From NCBI GenBank assembly GCA_004026145.2, contig CP034992.1, forward strand, positions 14,976,205-15,040,204: a stretch of DNA of 64,000 nucleotides. Reading direction: 5' to 3'. The notes beneath the pieces were generated by a model. The model made no database searches. It saw only the letters and a program-made list of their open reading frames with translations, and was not told where the DNA came from. Below, piece after piece: positions 44,001 through 48,794 of this stretch (the stretch's first letter is position 1; every line of letters starts with the position of its first letter). This DNA is from Takifugu bimaculatus (taxonomy: Eukaryota; Chordata; Actinopteri; Tetraodontiformes; Tetraodontidae). Made by a program: the position numbers and the translations under genes.

Positions 44001-44156
44001 TCTTGTTGGAGGACTCGTTATCAAAGCCCTCCAGAGTTAATTCCTGATATTCTGTGGACACTTTGGTATCCTGGTCCAAGATATTGACTGGAGACTGGTT
44101 CTTCTCTCTGCATTCTGGGTAAGCCAAAGCCCAGCCCTCATCTGGTCCATAAATAC
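4689..44156 (-). CDS. ptprg: ptprg, partial gene: 16 internal exons of receptor-type protein tyrosine phosphatase gamma
   Basis: This is a single-pass membrane phosphatase whose extracellular part has a carbonic-anhydrase-like domain, a fibronectin type III domain and a long spacer; inside the cell it has tandem phosphatase domains. The exons join as 44156-43974, 40238-40090, 28586-28491, 25993-25927, 22079-21922, 20091-19899, 18833-18649, 17139-17031, 16917-16868, 16660-15943, 10579-10432, 8376-8285, 6110-6019, 5398-5302, 4984-4902 and 4823-4689. All introns are GT-AG and all phases agree. The segment SPASSADMAPISSGSSTW and the juxtamembrane segment DDMEAVPVKQF separate PTPRG from its relative PTPRZ1. 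The gene is incomplete at both ends. Teleosts often keep two copies (a and b), and I cannot tell which this is. Confidence 0.95.
4824..4901 (-). other. 78-bp phase-0 intron with no stop codon
   Basis: The donor is gtaagt and the acceptor cccccgtcag, with a pyrimidine-rich body. The length is 26 codons and the reading frame is open throughout, so an unspliced transcript would keep the D1 frame. It would insert 26 mostly hydrophobic and cysteine-containing residues after the DYINANHVD motif. Flanking exon protein matches PTPRG without this insert, so normal splicing is the default reading. Confidence 0.85.
4902..4984 (-). CDS. ptprg: ptprg exon: D1, DYINA motif
   Basis: The 83-nt exon enters in phase 1 and leaves in phase 0, with acceptor cttcctcctcag|ATGACC and donor GTGGAT|gtaagt. 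It encodes YDHSRVKLRPLAGKDSKHSD and YINANHVD, holding phosphatase motif 2 (DYINA). The following intron is only 78 bp and has no stop codon in this frame. Confidence 0.94.
5302..5398 (-). CDS. ptprg: ptprg exon: start of phosphatase domain D1 (KNRYINI motif)
   Basis: The 97-nt exon enters in phase 0 and leaves in phase 1, with acceptor gctttccag|GAT and donor GCCT|gtgagt. It encodes DIQRCTAGMALTSEHSNHPD and NKHKNRYINIMA, containing phosphatase motif 1 (KNRYxNI), part of the phosphotyrosine recognition loop region. The pyrimidine tract is only CTTTCC, and the 28 nt before it are (TG)14, a layout like the CFTR intron 8 acceptor. Skipping would shift the frame at the start of D1. Confidence 0.94.
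5407..5434. repeat. (CA)14 microsatellite, (TG)14 on the ptprg strand, at a 3' splice site
   Basis: The repeat is uninterrupted. On the coding strand it reads (TG)14 followed by CTTTCCAG and the exon at 5398, eight nucleotides from the exon. Confidence 0.95.
5435..6018. other. ptprg intron sequence
   Basis: This is the rest of the 620-bp intron between exons 6110-6019 and 5398-5302. I see no gene or mobile element in it. Confidence 0.6.
6019..6110 (-). CDS. ptprg: ptprg exon: juxtamembrane, second part
   Basis: The 92-nt exon enters in phase 1 and leaves in phase 0, with acceptor gttctctgcag|ATGACA and donor TTTGAG|gtaaat. It encodes DDMEAVPVKQFIKHVSEHHS and SSQRGFSEDFE. The GFSEDFE motif is the conserved entry to the wedge of receptor-type phosphatases, just before D1. 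The mammalian counterpart differs mainly in the HVSEHHSSSQR part. Confidence 0.95.
6111..8284. other. ptprg intron with a GTCCCCAC/GGTTAG-type fish repeat
   Basis: No exon is seen. The part at about 7180-7445 (gtgtcctcatatacagtac, caaaatgggaccatg twice in variant form, gggttagttggcatagggttagggtgag, gtccccacaacgatagaaatg, then TG-rich sequence) resembles a short repeat common in fish introns. A stretch near 6808 (cagggctggatttaggg) looks like one end of a DNA transposon but has no partner end. A run of 14 A lies at about 7744. Confidence 0.45.
8285..8376 (-). CDS. ptprg: ptprg exon: juxtamembrane, first part
   Basis: The 92-nt exon enters in phase 2 and leaves in phase 1, with acceptor tctctttttcag|GCG and donor TTCCAG|gtatct. 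It encodes RCFQTAHFAVEDSSLEG and NETIGAVSFP, matching the cytoplasmic stretch RKCFQTAHFYVED of PTPRG. Skipping it alone would shift the frame; skipping it together with the next exon (92 + 92 = 184 nt) also would. Confidence 0.94.
8377..10431. other. ptprg intron with two dinucleotide arrays
   Basis: The intron has no supported exon. It holds (TG)11 at 9211-9232 and a CGCA/CA array at 9401-9490, which create several long but meaningless open frames on both strands. Confidence 0.6.
9401..9490. repeat. (CGCA)n(CA)n compound microsatellite
   Basis: About 90 bp of alternating purine-pyrimidine sequence, first CGCA units and then a CA run. This composition can adopt Z-DNA. Confidence 0.95.
10432..10579 (-). 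CDS. ptprg: ptprg exon: transmembrane helix
   Basis: The 148-nt exon enters in phase 1 and leaves in phase 2, with acceptor gtttctctag|AGCATC and donor TGGAG|gtgggt. It encodes a short extracellular stalk (HPSAITNQRTEPGSGSR), then the single hydrophobic segment WVLPLGVVSAMTSICLVILL and AVIVYW, followed by basic stop-transfer residues. A second GT lies six bases downstream (AGGTGG|gtaaga), but using it would put the next exon out of frame, so the first GT is chosen. Confidence 0.94.
11480..11531. repeat. (CA)n microsatellite
   Basis: About 52 bp of CA follows a short CGCA/GCAT-rich lead-in. Confidence 0.95.
11621..11669. repeat. (CA)n microsatellite
   Basis: About 49 bp of uninterrupted CA. 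Confidence 0.95.
11985..12685. mobile_element. Nonautonomous hAT-like element carrying a LINE 3' end
   Basis: The right end reads ggccctcaaggactggatttgcccacccctg. Its reverse complement starts caggggtgggcaaatccagtcc, a hAT terminal sequence very common in fish. The left side carries the same words in inverted orientation (aaatccagtcctcgaggg, about 11983-12000). The LINE fragment at 12064-12545 sits between them. The left terminus is degraded, so exact ends are uncertain. Confidence 0.5.
12064..12545 (-). mobile_element. LINE 3' end: ORF2 C-terminus, 3' UTR and (TTCTGA)n tail
   Basis: On the minus strand a short C-terminal block reads SIQDLYISRTRRCAGRI, DPSHPGHGLF, LPSGRRLRSIRTRTSRYTNS and FFPSAIRLLN, then a stop at about 12345 and a non-coding stretch. 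The end is a TTCTGATTCTGATTC tail (12064-12090 in plus orientation as aatcagaatcag). The GHxLFxxLPSGRRxRSIRxR block is a recurrent fish LINE C-terminus; I do not assign its clade. Confidence 0.65.
12686..13892. other. ptprg intron sequence without recognised features
   Basis: No exon, repeat array or coding remnant is supported here. Open frames are under 100 codons and match nothing I recognise. Confidence 0.5.
13893..14963 (-). mobile_element. hAT (Charlie/GTF2IRD2-like) DNA transposon, internally deleted
   Basis: The left end is caggggtgtcaaactcaatt. The right end contains the inverted ttgagtttgac at 14947-14957, with the last few bases eroded. Flanking 8-mers gtactaat (13885-13892) and gtactaga (14964-14971) agree at six of eight bases, the duplication size of hAT elements. 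The minus-strand frame at 14734-14525 encodes a BED-type zinc finger (CLICGANVAVIKEFNLRRHF followed by KRKH) like the N-terminus of hAT transposases co-opted in GTF2IRD2. A degenerate helical stretch (VEELKK) follows. Most of the catalytic region is missing. Confidence 0.8.
15080..15560 (-). mobile_element. Antisense Rex3-related (RTE) ORF2 C-terminal fragment
   Basis: Words such as atgtcaccccatatgcttcc, ctccagctctgcc, cagagagatatagtctcttt, gggacatgccccactgg, ggctctactctgagctcatc, aggaggaaactcatttcggcc and gagctttgcctttcggct match, in order, the antisense of a common fish RTE ORF2 C-terminus. That is the region encoding RSQLRW and the RRPRGRPRTRWRDY-type end seen in sense at 24320-24470. The fragment is short and degenerate. 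Confidence 0.55.
15943..16660 (-). CDS. ptprg: ptprg large extracellular spacer exon (Ser/Thr-rich, acidic)
   Basis: The 718-nt exon enters in phase 0 and leaves in phase 1, with acceptor ctttttcag|CCGACT and donor CCAGAG|gtgagc. The first half is strongly conserved with mammalian PTPRG (SSADMAPISSGSSTW, IPFSFVSMATG, SGSQATVASV, LLAGLGF). It then becomes divergent: a Pro/Ser/Thr stretch, an acidic run at about 16235-16330 (EEDEEEDDDDEDDNNN) followed by KKKKKAKG, and a polar tail with NCT and NSS sites. This is the extracellular spacer before the membrane, likely O-glycosylated. The long open frame on the opposite strand is a shadow of the low-complexity tract. An alternative internal donor is possible but not visible as a clear site. 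Confidence 0.93.
16722..16797. repeat. (TCG)n(TCA)n triplet repeat in a 207-bp ptprg intron
   Basis: TCG units are followed by about 19 TCA units. On the ptprg strand this is (GAT)n(GAC)n and ends about 61 nt before the acceptor of the large exon at 16660. Confidence 0.95.
16868..16917 (-). CDS. ptprg: ptprg small exon: end of FN3 region
   Basis: The 50-nt exon lies between introns of 113 and 207 bp, with acceptor ctcctgtgatgcag|CAAAC and donor GGAATG|gtgagt. It enters in phase 1 and leaves in phase 0. It encodes ANTTRIFEGTRIVKTGM, nearly identical to the mammalian segment, with one NTT glycosylation site. Its length is not a multiple of three, so skipping would shift the frame. No open-frame search alone would show it; phase and homology support it. 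Confidence 0.92.
16971..17026. repeat. (TG)n microsatellite, CA-rich on the ptprg strand, next to a 5' splice site
   Basis: About 56 bp of nearly pure TG makes up half of the 113-bp intron. On the coding strand the donor gtaacacactcacac runs directly into the CA array. Confidence 0.95.
17031..17139 (-). CDS. ptprg: ptprg exon: fibronectin type III domain, second part
   Basis: The 109-nt exon enters in phase 0 and leaves in phase 1, with acceptor ttgtggtccag|GAG and donor AGAG|gtaaca. It encodes EAIISPVSPDVLYLFRVQAV and CMNDMRSDFSQSMLF, the F and G strands of the FN3 fold (YLFRVQAV). Both flanks carry variable repeats: a 31-bp minisatellite starts about 70 nt upstream of the acceptor, and a CA repeat starts just after the donor in an intron of only 113 bp. 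Confidence 0.95.
17212..17530. repeat. 31-bp minisatellite, about 10 copies
   Basis: The unit is approximately tggttatactgggacagagagg plus ataaatgac. About ten copies are visible, with variants in the G-rich part (gacagagagga, gacagggaggg, aacagagagga) and two shortened units (starting cattattctg and cattagtctg). The array lies in a ptprg intron, its near edge about 70 nt upstream of the exon at 17139. Confidence 0.9.
17531..18648. other. ptprg intron, remainder
   Basis: No gene is seen. It contains a short TG array at 18289-18308 and a CTGCCCCTCTC-type pyrimidine patch near 18040-18070. Confidence 0.5.
18649..18833 (-). CDS. ptprg: ptprg exon: fibronectin type III domain, first part
   Basis: The 185-nt exon enters in phase 1 and leaves in phase 0, with acceptor gtctccccag|TGTGC and donor AAATTG|gtgaga. 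It encodes CSSAPINMKVQHLNASALVV, then RWARPEVTYHPPILHFLVSY and SWTSHEDSYEETHLTDPK. The tryptophan in VVRWARPE and the PPI...Y pattern are the B and C strands of an FN3 fold. The domain continues in the next exon. NAS is a potential glycosylation site. Confidence 0.95.
18911..18990. repeat. (CA)40 microsatellite
   Basis: This uninterrupted 80-bp CA run is the longest pure dinucleotide array in the window. It lies 78 bp upstream of the acceptor of the FN3 exon at 18833 on the coding strand. Confidence 0.97.
19631..19697. repeat. (CA)n microsatellite
   Basis: About 65 bp of CA with two early interruptions (acata, acgca). Confidence 0.93.
19899..20091 (-). CDS. ptprg: ptprg exon: end of CA-like domain
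   Basis: The 193-nt exon enters in phase 0 and leaves in phase 1, with acceptor ctgtttttag|TTGGAG and donor AAAG|gtgaga. It encodes LESFYSIFTTEQQDHVKSVE and NFRPIQSLDNRQVFKSAV, the C-terminal NFRP segment of the CA fold, and ends GTETSK before the FN3 domain. A short Gly run (TDGGGGLYG) occupies the place of the less glycine-rich mammalian linker. The first codon is TTG read as leucine after the splice; it is not an initiator. Confidence 0.95.
20092..21921. other. ptprg intron sequence
   Basis: The 1.8-kb intron has no recognised mobile element. Open frames on either strand are below 90 codons and are not supported. Confidence 0.55.
21922..22079 (-). CDS. ptprg: ptprg exon: CA-like domain, YRYTGSLTTPPC segment
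   Basis: The 158-nt exon enters in phase 1 and leaves in phase 0, with acceptor ctcccacacag|AGAAAG and donor AAACAG|gtgaga. It encodes EKETVLEPFILRDLLPSS, then YYRYTGSLTTPPCSKVVDW, the signature surrounding Thr199 in carbonic anhydrases, then IVFSRPIYVSYKQ. The GSLTTPPC hallmark is intact although the zinc ligands encoded by other exons are not. The ATG at 22050 is internal, not a start. Confidence 0.95.
22440..24540 (+). mobile_element. Rex3 (RTE clade) non-LTR retrotransposon, 5'-truncated and internally deleted
   Basis: The endonuclease domain reads in sense: YRLDMVGLSSTHSVG, ERRRAGVGFLLAP, then DSIVLQGDFNAHVGND and MIDFIVVSADLWPYVLDTR. After a deletion come the RT segments WWTPEMNGA, GFDPV, MCFVDLEKAYDRVP and a corrupted QGCPLSP. 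A second deletion leads to the C-terminus (RTRWRDYVSRLAWEQLGVPP). The classical Rex3 PCR primer sites, as I remember them, match exactly at 23745-23764 and 24174-24194. Stops and frameshifts make it inactive. It ends near a short GAGAC repeat (about 24514-24534). Confidence 0.9.
24560..25926. other. ptprg intron sequence, AT-rich
   Basis: No gene or known repeat is supported. There are several TTAGC/GCTAA-rich words but no ordered array. Confidence 0.5.
25927..25993 (-). CDS. ptprg: ptprg exon: short CA-like exon
   Basis: The 67-nt exon enters in phase 0 and leaves in phase 1, with acceptor ctgtgttcttcag|GTG and donor CATG|gtgagt. It encodes VGGKDNPALDPIIHGL and RGVVHH. The match to the mammalian block before the KETF segment, together with the phases on both sides, fixes it although it is too short to stand out as an open frame. 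A GAT/GAC triplet repeat begins about 23 nt upstream of its acceptor. Confidence 0.93.
26016..26113. repeat. (TCA)n/TCG triplet repeat at a ptprg acceptor
   Basis: About 98 bp of TCA with early TCG and TTG variants. On the ptprg strand it is GAT/GAC-rich, and it ends about 23 nt before the exon at 25993, inside the expected branch-site zone. Confidence 0.95.
26739..26830. repeat. ~25-bp tandem repeat, about 3.5 copies
   Basis: The unit resembles ctcatagctaacctcagggt plus tagct. Copies start near 26741, 26764, 26789 and 26813 with one or two changes each. Confidence 0.8.
26831..28490. other. ptprg intron sequence without recognised features
   Basis: No exon, mobile element or repeat array is supported. 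Confidence 0.5.
28491..28586 (-). CDS. ptprg: ptprg exon: CA-like domain, middle
   Basis: The 96-nt exon is phase 0 at both ends, with acceptor gttggagaagcag-type sequence ending cag|ATG and donor TTCCAG|gtggga. It encodes MQIYTYNSDDFDSL through KRIIAAIAVFFQ. The glutamine in MQIY sits where active carbonic anhydrases have their third zinc histidine (LHLVHWN), so the site cannot bind zinc normally. An 11.5-kb intron rich in mobile elements separates it from the preceding exon. Because the length is a multiple of three, skipping would keep the frame. Confidence 0.95.
28587..33012. other. First part of an 11.5-kb ptprg intron
   Basis: It holds a roughly 23-bp near-tandem pattern (agctgtgatttagcctttt at 28825-28885), a CGCA/CA array (28959-29038) and a GTGTGTGG patch near 32190-32235. 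The largest open frame, 144 codons on the minus strand at 30953-30519, lacks any recognised domain and is not called. Confidence 0.55.
28959..29038. repeat. (CGCA)n(CA)n compound microsatellite ending in TG
   Basis: The order is CGCA units, then about 56 bp of CA, then an abrupt switch to tgtgtgtg at 29030. The CA-to-TG switch is self-complementary. Confidence 0.93.
33021..33659. mobile_element. hAT-like nonautonomous DNA transposon with perfect 8-bp target duplication
   Basis: The 639-bp element starts caggggtgcttacac and ends with gtattgagcaccctg, whose reverse complement is cagggtgctcaatac. On both sides stands the identical 8-mer gtctagac (33013-33020 and 33660-33667). The terminal sequence and duplication length fit hAT. 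No transposase remnant is seen inside. Confidence 0.85.
34060..35080 (+). mobile_element. BEL/Pao retrotransposon remnant (RT end, RNase H, integrase C-terminus)
   Basis: In sense it reads RNIYRVLLSQSDPLGFIVHF, the BEL/Pao block after the RT, and later RERHVICDSSDRA followed by GSVAYL (RNase H). After an internal deletion come YVLADTADPDAVMPHMLF and GRIINTHSGVAGWVQTATVG then VKDKSYVRPAAQLIQLP, the integrase C-terminus typical of BEL/Pao. Stops interrupt it in several places. A 47-bp Penelope-like fragment is inserted at 34644-34690. Its exact right end, where the antisense gag remnant begins, is unclear. Confidence 0.8.
34644..34690 (+). mobile_element. 47-bp Penelope-like element 3' tail with 10-bp target duplication
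   Basis: The segment containing tggatgattgagaatctata matches the 3' end of the Penelope-like copy near 50282-50308 (tggatgattgagaatctaca). It is flanked by perfect direct repeats ttggatatgt at 34634-34643 and 34691-34700. Removing the insert and one repeat would leave the BEL/Pao integrase frame continuous across the site. Confidence 0.8.
35290..36163 (-). mobile_element. Sushi-type Ty3/gypsy gag remnant, antisense to the neighbouring pol
   Basis: On the minus strand, capsid-like segments (FTDELKRVFDHPV near 35825, VADYSIRFRILATR, LSEDHKDELA, LISLATRLDNQLRER) are followed by MQLYRTRLTHSQWKR and a CCHC knuckle: Cys-Leu-Tyr-Cys, four residues, His, four residues, Cys (near 35350-35310), then PVKPKD. 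This is the gag layout of Sushi-ichi elements and of the related vertebrate PEG10 and RTL genes. Frameshifts break it. It points away from the element at 36376-38972. Confidence 0.75.
36376..38972 (+). mobile_element. Sushi-like chromoviral Ty3/gypsy element with large internal deletion
   Basis: A 5' LTR remnant (36376-36469, with aataaa) is followed by a gag start at 36487 (MNPAHNPSPLDRLEW). The sequence then jumps near 36745 straight to RNase H: the rest of gag, protease and RT are deleted. RNase H (MWTDHRNFEYI, YRPGSRNGKADALSRQF), an integrase zinc region (H...H, CPVCNQQK), the integrase core with both aspartates (LDFVTGLP, SDRGP) and its glutamate (NGQTERINQ), and a C-terminal chromodomain (YTVSRLL, YLVNWK) follow. 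Frames change at about 36745, 37557 and 38290. A G-rich polypurine tract and a 3' LTR (38588-38972) end it. Confidence 0.88.
38588..38972 (+). repeat. 3' LTR of the Sushi-like element
   Basis: The 385-bp LTR begins TGTCACAGC and ends CCCTGACA, giving TGTCA/TGACA inverted ends. It contains aataaa near 38911. It is similar along its length to 1-358 and, in its last 90 bp, to 36376-36469. Confidence 0.85.
38973..40089. other. ptprg intron sequence
   Basis: No gene or known repeat is supported between the LTR and the CA-like exon. Confidence 0.5.
40090..40238 (-). CDS. ptprg: ptprg exon: CA-like domain with degenerate zinc site
   Basis: The 149-nt exon has acceptor ttctcttctag and donor GAG|gtaaac, entering in phase 1 and leaving in phase 0. 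It encodes VAIMLKDDYFIRGAGLPGRF and KVEFHWGPSNGSEGSEHSING. In active carbonic anhydrases the stretch before HWG carries two zinc histidines (HxH). Here the first is Glu (VEFHWG), so only one remains. SEHSING matches the SEHTVD region of the family. A different reading frame on the plus strand (39955-40227) is a shadow of this exon. Confidence 0.95.
40239..43973. other. 3.7-kb ptprg intron
   Basis: It holds a TG-rich array (about 40420-40470) and no recognised mobile element. The open frames present (under 145 codons) show no domain. Confidence 0.55.
43974..44156 (-). CDS. ptprg: ptprg exon: start of carbonic-anhydrase-like domain
   Basis: The 183-nt exon has acceptor ...cttcctcag and donor acag|gtgaga, and is phase 1 at both ends. 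It encodes a CA fold start: IYGPDEGW, then NQSPVNIL (QSPVDI in active carbonic anhydrases), then YQEL and GFDNESSNKT, which carries two potential N-glycosylation sites. The ending KNTGKT is shared with mammalian PTPRG. The first glycine takes one base from an upstream exon that I could not find within the following 19.8 kb. The open frame continues 5' into the intron (from 44205) and 3' past the donor; neither extension is coding. Confidence 0.93.
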
Positions 44157-47100
44157 CTGAGGAAGACCAATAAAACAAAGGCTCAGAATCAGAGCTAAAT
44201 GACATTTTGAACTCTCATGACATCTGAGCTCCAGTCACATGTTCACACAGCACTGAGCAAAATGTGGTCGCTACAGAAGAAAAGAGCCAGAATAGTTTCA
44301 TTCATGTGGAGAGGAGAGAAAGTCATTATTCTGCCTTTGTGATATTTTCCTTTGAAAGTGAATTCTGTAGCTGGTTTTGGACTGATGGCCACCTTCCTGA
44401 CTCCCCCTCAGGCACCGTTCTGCAGCCAGAACCAGTGTAACTGCATAATAAAATGACAGTGAATGTCCACAAAGCAGACAGCCTGAGGCCAGAGGACGAC
44501 AGCGGGCAGGACCACTGTGAAGGAAATGTCACCGCTGTGTTTATTCACAGAACACGCTGCTACTGGGAACACTGGGAAGAGAATTTTGCCTGAGGCACCC
44601 CAGGCTCACCCAAGACAACACTAATCTTTGGAAGATGGCACCTTCACTTCATTCTACCCATCAGTGGACCACATGTCAACATGGTGTGTCCACCTCAGAG
44701 CAATAGAGGAGGTAAGTTCTTCTGGCTCGGTTTGGGTTTTAACCGGATATTATTGGCTCTTGTGTAGGCAGTTATCCATCTTTGAAATGTCCTGTTGAAT
44801 CAGTTGGATTTACCACGGGTGGATCTACAATGGAGTAGAGCCATCTCAAAGATGGAGACAAACAATGTTGACATTACTCTGCTAAATGTCTAAATTCTGC
44901 CTTCGGTTTGTCAGTCTGGTGGAGGTGTGTAAGATCTATACAGTACATCCAGGTTAAAGTTCACCTGGATGTACTGTATAGTTCTTACACACCTCCAGGT
45001 TGAGGACAGGTTGATCAGATGATGTCAGCATGTTGAAATTAAACAAGCTTTGTTGCTATGAATCATTTTACATCACTTCAGACACTTGAATAACCTGTCA
45101 ATTGGTTGTTTTTGTCTTTGAATGATGCAACTCAACTGTGCTGTCAAAAAATGTGTCAGCTGGAAAACAGAGCTAGCGTGAGTCCTAATCAGCAGTAATT
45201 GCTCTCTCATTCAGCTTTTACCTCCTGTCAGTTTTTCACTTCAAGGATGTTTTCCACTCAGGAACAGCCGTGAACAACCTTGTAATGGTCCCATTAACAG
45301 AAACCAATAGATCTCTCCGATGGGAGGAGACAAGGACCTCACTCTTCACCCAAGGCCAAACATCGATGGAGTAGCTAGCTACAAAACAGATATCTCTTTT
45401 ATGAACCTGAATTTTAGACAACGTGAACCAGTCAGAGAAGAAGAAGCTTCTGGCCTGGACTTGATGCTGCTGAGTTTTTGGTGTGGCATTAGCATCTTCT
45501 GCCTGGTGTTTAACCTGGCTACTTAGGTTAGCTTCTGTGTCCTGGAGCTGCTTTTTACACATTAGAGAAGGCATCACTGCAGGCCTCCACCCTCTGCTGA
45601 ACAGGGTGTTATCTCAGTAATAAAGTATTGGTGAAGGAAAGGAAATCGAGGTTCCAGGAACTGTAGTCTGTGGCTGATTCTGTGTGTCTTGAGGTGTCTA
45701 AAAGGCCTCTTTTTGTTCTGCAGGCTGTTCACTGTAATAACTGGAGCCAGTCTATTTTAGAGAACCAGTCATGCAAGTGTAAATGTTCTAACCTCGATGC
45801 TTCACTCCATTATCCCCCAATCTACCCATGAATCTGTATAAAGGAGGGGTCAGCCCTCAATTTATCAGTACAGCTGAGTGTCCTGTGGTCTAGCTGAGAC
45901 GTTCTTGCAGCAGAGCTGATTTTCTAGAGTTGCTGCAAATGAAAACAGACCTTTTTGAGATGCATCATCTCTGATCTGTGCTCTGGTTCACCCTTTCCTG
46001 TCAGTGGGCAGAGAGGAATGAAAGGACAGGATGAAATGGAATGAACATGGCATGGTGGCAAAGAGATGACAGAAAACAGATGAGAGTATGACATAGTAAG
46101 AGGAACATCAATAAGATTTGATTTAACCACACCCAACCATAACTCCACTCCTTTCAACTGCCACTTCCTGCTTGTCATACTAATGAGACAAATTTCTATG
46201 TGACTCTTTCATCTCTTGGTGGGGGTGGGTCATGGAAAGAAGTAAATAGCTGTTGAGTCATTAGCTTTAGCCCTTTTAGAGCTAAATTTGAAGCTAGCAG
46301 CTGCCACCATAGCTTAAATAGCATTGTTGATTGGTATGTGAATTTGCATCAGCATTGAGGTATTCTAAATTTCTCTCAGCTGAAATCATCTCTGAGCTAA
46401 AGCCATTCTTGGCATTATGGGATAGAAATTAGTCTCTTTGCATCTGGATTTCGTCAGATCAGTTGGACTCCAAAATGATTCCAGTAGCTGTGCTGAAACT
46501 CCTCTGATGCAAAATAGTGAATGTCAAGAAGAAGTGATCTGAACTGTGTCTGATGCTGTTCGGCCTACTTGTGCCCCCCCCTCTCTAGACCCCTCCCTTA
46601 ATTGAAAGCAATACTGGGCTGCTGGGCTCCAAAATGAATTTGTCTATGATTACTCGTGCCCCGGCGCGCTGTGAGTGCCAGGTAATGTCTGTTTCATTTA
46701 ATTAAGCAGCATCCTTTTCTCCTTCCACCTCCCTTCAGTGCACGTCCTTGGCCAGGGGATATTGATCGAGATGGTCCGGTTTTCATATGAGGGGTAGAGT
46801 CACCTATAGATCCAGACAGCCACAGCCTGGTGGGCAGATGTGGCTGAAGCGCTTAGTCACTGCCTTTACACAGCTAATTTCCTTTGAAAGCAGCAGCCCG
46901 GGGTGGTCAAAAGGTGGGGGCAGGTTACTGTCCAGGGTAGCGCTCACCTCAGTCAGGCCCCTGACTAGTGTGTGCTAAATCTACTTCCTGTGCACATCCT
47001 GATGGGCTGCTGGAAATTAGAAATGGAGACTATTAAAGAAGTAGCCAGTGCTGGTAAGATGGTGCACCGTGAGCACTAGCTCTGGAGCTATCATAATTCA

Positions 47101-48485
47101 CAGCCATAAACCAAAGGGGAAAAAGGCCAGACGTTCAGACCTGGAGTGAACACCAAGTTCCAGTGAGTTCTGGTGCACACCCCTCTTCTTTGTTTAATCT
47201 TCTCTGAAGTGGAGGCAGACCATCTCCATTTTGATCTCCGCATTGATTTCTGCCATTTCCAAACTCTAATCCTGATGAATTTGGAGCAGGAAGAGAGGAG
47301 AGGCACGGCTCTCCATCACTCTTTCCCTCTCATTATTTCCACGCTTGAAGAGACCCTTTCTGATGTGAGCAGTTAATTGTGGGAGATGGACATATGGTGA
47401 GACCTTGTCTCATTTTCCTGGACGGAGGAGTGTCTGTAAAGGATGGCTCCCTGTTCTCTCCCTCGCATCCATCGTCTCATTAAGCTCACCTAGCTCTCTG
47501 TTATTTGTGCTTTTTTACTGGTAGATTCTGACAACAACTTCCTAACAAACAGGAATTGTGCTCTTTCTTTAAAGACTGTCCATAATTTCACCAGTGTTGT
47601 CCCACGGTACCGTCTCAGCTTTGTTTATGCAGGAAATTAGAATCTTGGTGAGCTTTTAATTGCGAAGCGAGTGAGATCATGGGAGAAGCATCTGCTTCAA
47701 AAGTTGCTCTTAACTGACTGAAAAGGTCAGAATCGGCATCCAGGTGTTCTGTTCAGAGGGGGTCATTGACACAGATGCTGAGTGAGCTCCTTCTCTCCAT
47801 AGTGCTGCTGACAAGCTGTGATGGAAGTGGCTCCAAAGCAGCTGGTACTCTCAGTCAAAGGGACAAAATTTATCTGCAAGAACAGCTAGTCATTAGCTCT
47901 AGCTAGCAGCTTTATTGACTGCTTCCTTCAAGAGGAACCCTGTCACTTAACATTTCCACTCATTTCTGGGTGTGTAACTGTTTTCGTCATGTGAGTCCTC
48001 CATGGTTCTATAAGACAGCATCTATAGGGACCCAGTTCAGGCTTCTTAGCCATTTTCATTAAACAAATCCACTGTTATATTTTTTCTAGTGGGACAGTCC
48101 ACATACCAAACAACCCCAGGTTAATGGGAGGAGGGGATAGTGTTGTTACCCCCCCCAGTAAATTAACCCTGAAGATCCATGAAAGTATGCTCCCTGTAGA
48201 GGCTCTGGTTCCTCACCATTGCCAACAGCTCCTCACACTTGGGGACCCAGTTATGTTCCCCATAAGTACCATCGGGAGAAGAGGCTCAGATTTCCACCAT
48301 CTAGCCTTTAGCTCAGCTCCTGCTCTGCAGCCTTGAACGGCTTCCACAAATATCGGGTGTTGTACTCCGTGACCAGTTCTTCTCTGAGTCAGAACATCAT
48401 CCTACATGTACACAACTTTAACCAAAGATGTGCACATGTTTCAGGTTTTATGTTTCATTTAGACCTATAAAGCTCAGAGTCGGTG
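44157..48485. other. 5' ptprg intron, first part
   Basis: No exon upstream of the CA-like domain was found on the minus strand. It contains the hairpin at 44921-44996. The rest shows no repeat or coding remnant, although 46590-46770 has the AT/GC texture of conserved non-coding DNA. Confidence 0.5.
44921..44996. repeat. Near-perfect inverted repeat (34-bp arms, 8-bp loop)
   Basis: The left arm 44921-44954 (ggaggtgtgtaagatctata then cagtacatccaggt) pairs with 44963-44996 at 33 of 34 positions. The loop is taaagttc. The folded RNA would be a 76-nt hairpin on either strand. Confidence 0.95.
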
Positions 48486-48764
48486 CTAAATGTAGCGGCT
48501 AAGTGTAGCACTGACATAATGTGAAGGAAAGGATGGTAACGTAAGAATGTTACATTCTTCCTCATCCAAGGCAGTTTTCCTTAAATCTAATCTAAGTCTA
48601 ATCTGTTCTGCTTCTGCTTCCGGGAGTTTATTGTTTCTGATGGCTGTCTCAGTGGCTGTGATGAGTTCGACAGTCGGTACCTCTTCAGGGGTGACTGAAA
48701 AATTCAGACCTTTGACAAGCACTTTGTCTTCGGTTTGTGTAAGCTCCCTTTTTTTTTTACCCAT
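48486..48764 (-). mobile_element. Penelope-like element N-terminal fragment, inverted
   Basis: The minus-strand frame contains LTQTEDKVLVKGLNFSVTPE and PTVELITATETAIRNNKLPE, then AEAEQIRLRL. This is the N-terminal region I recognise from Neptune/Poseidon-type fish Penelope-like proteins. It directly precedes the rest of the element but points the opposite way. Confidence 0.75.
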
Positions 48765-48794
48765 TTCTCCCTCCCACTTCTCTCCTTAACCAGG

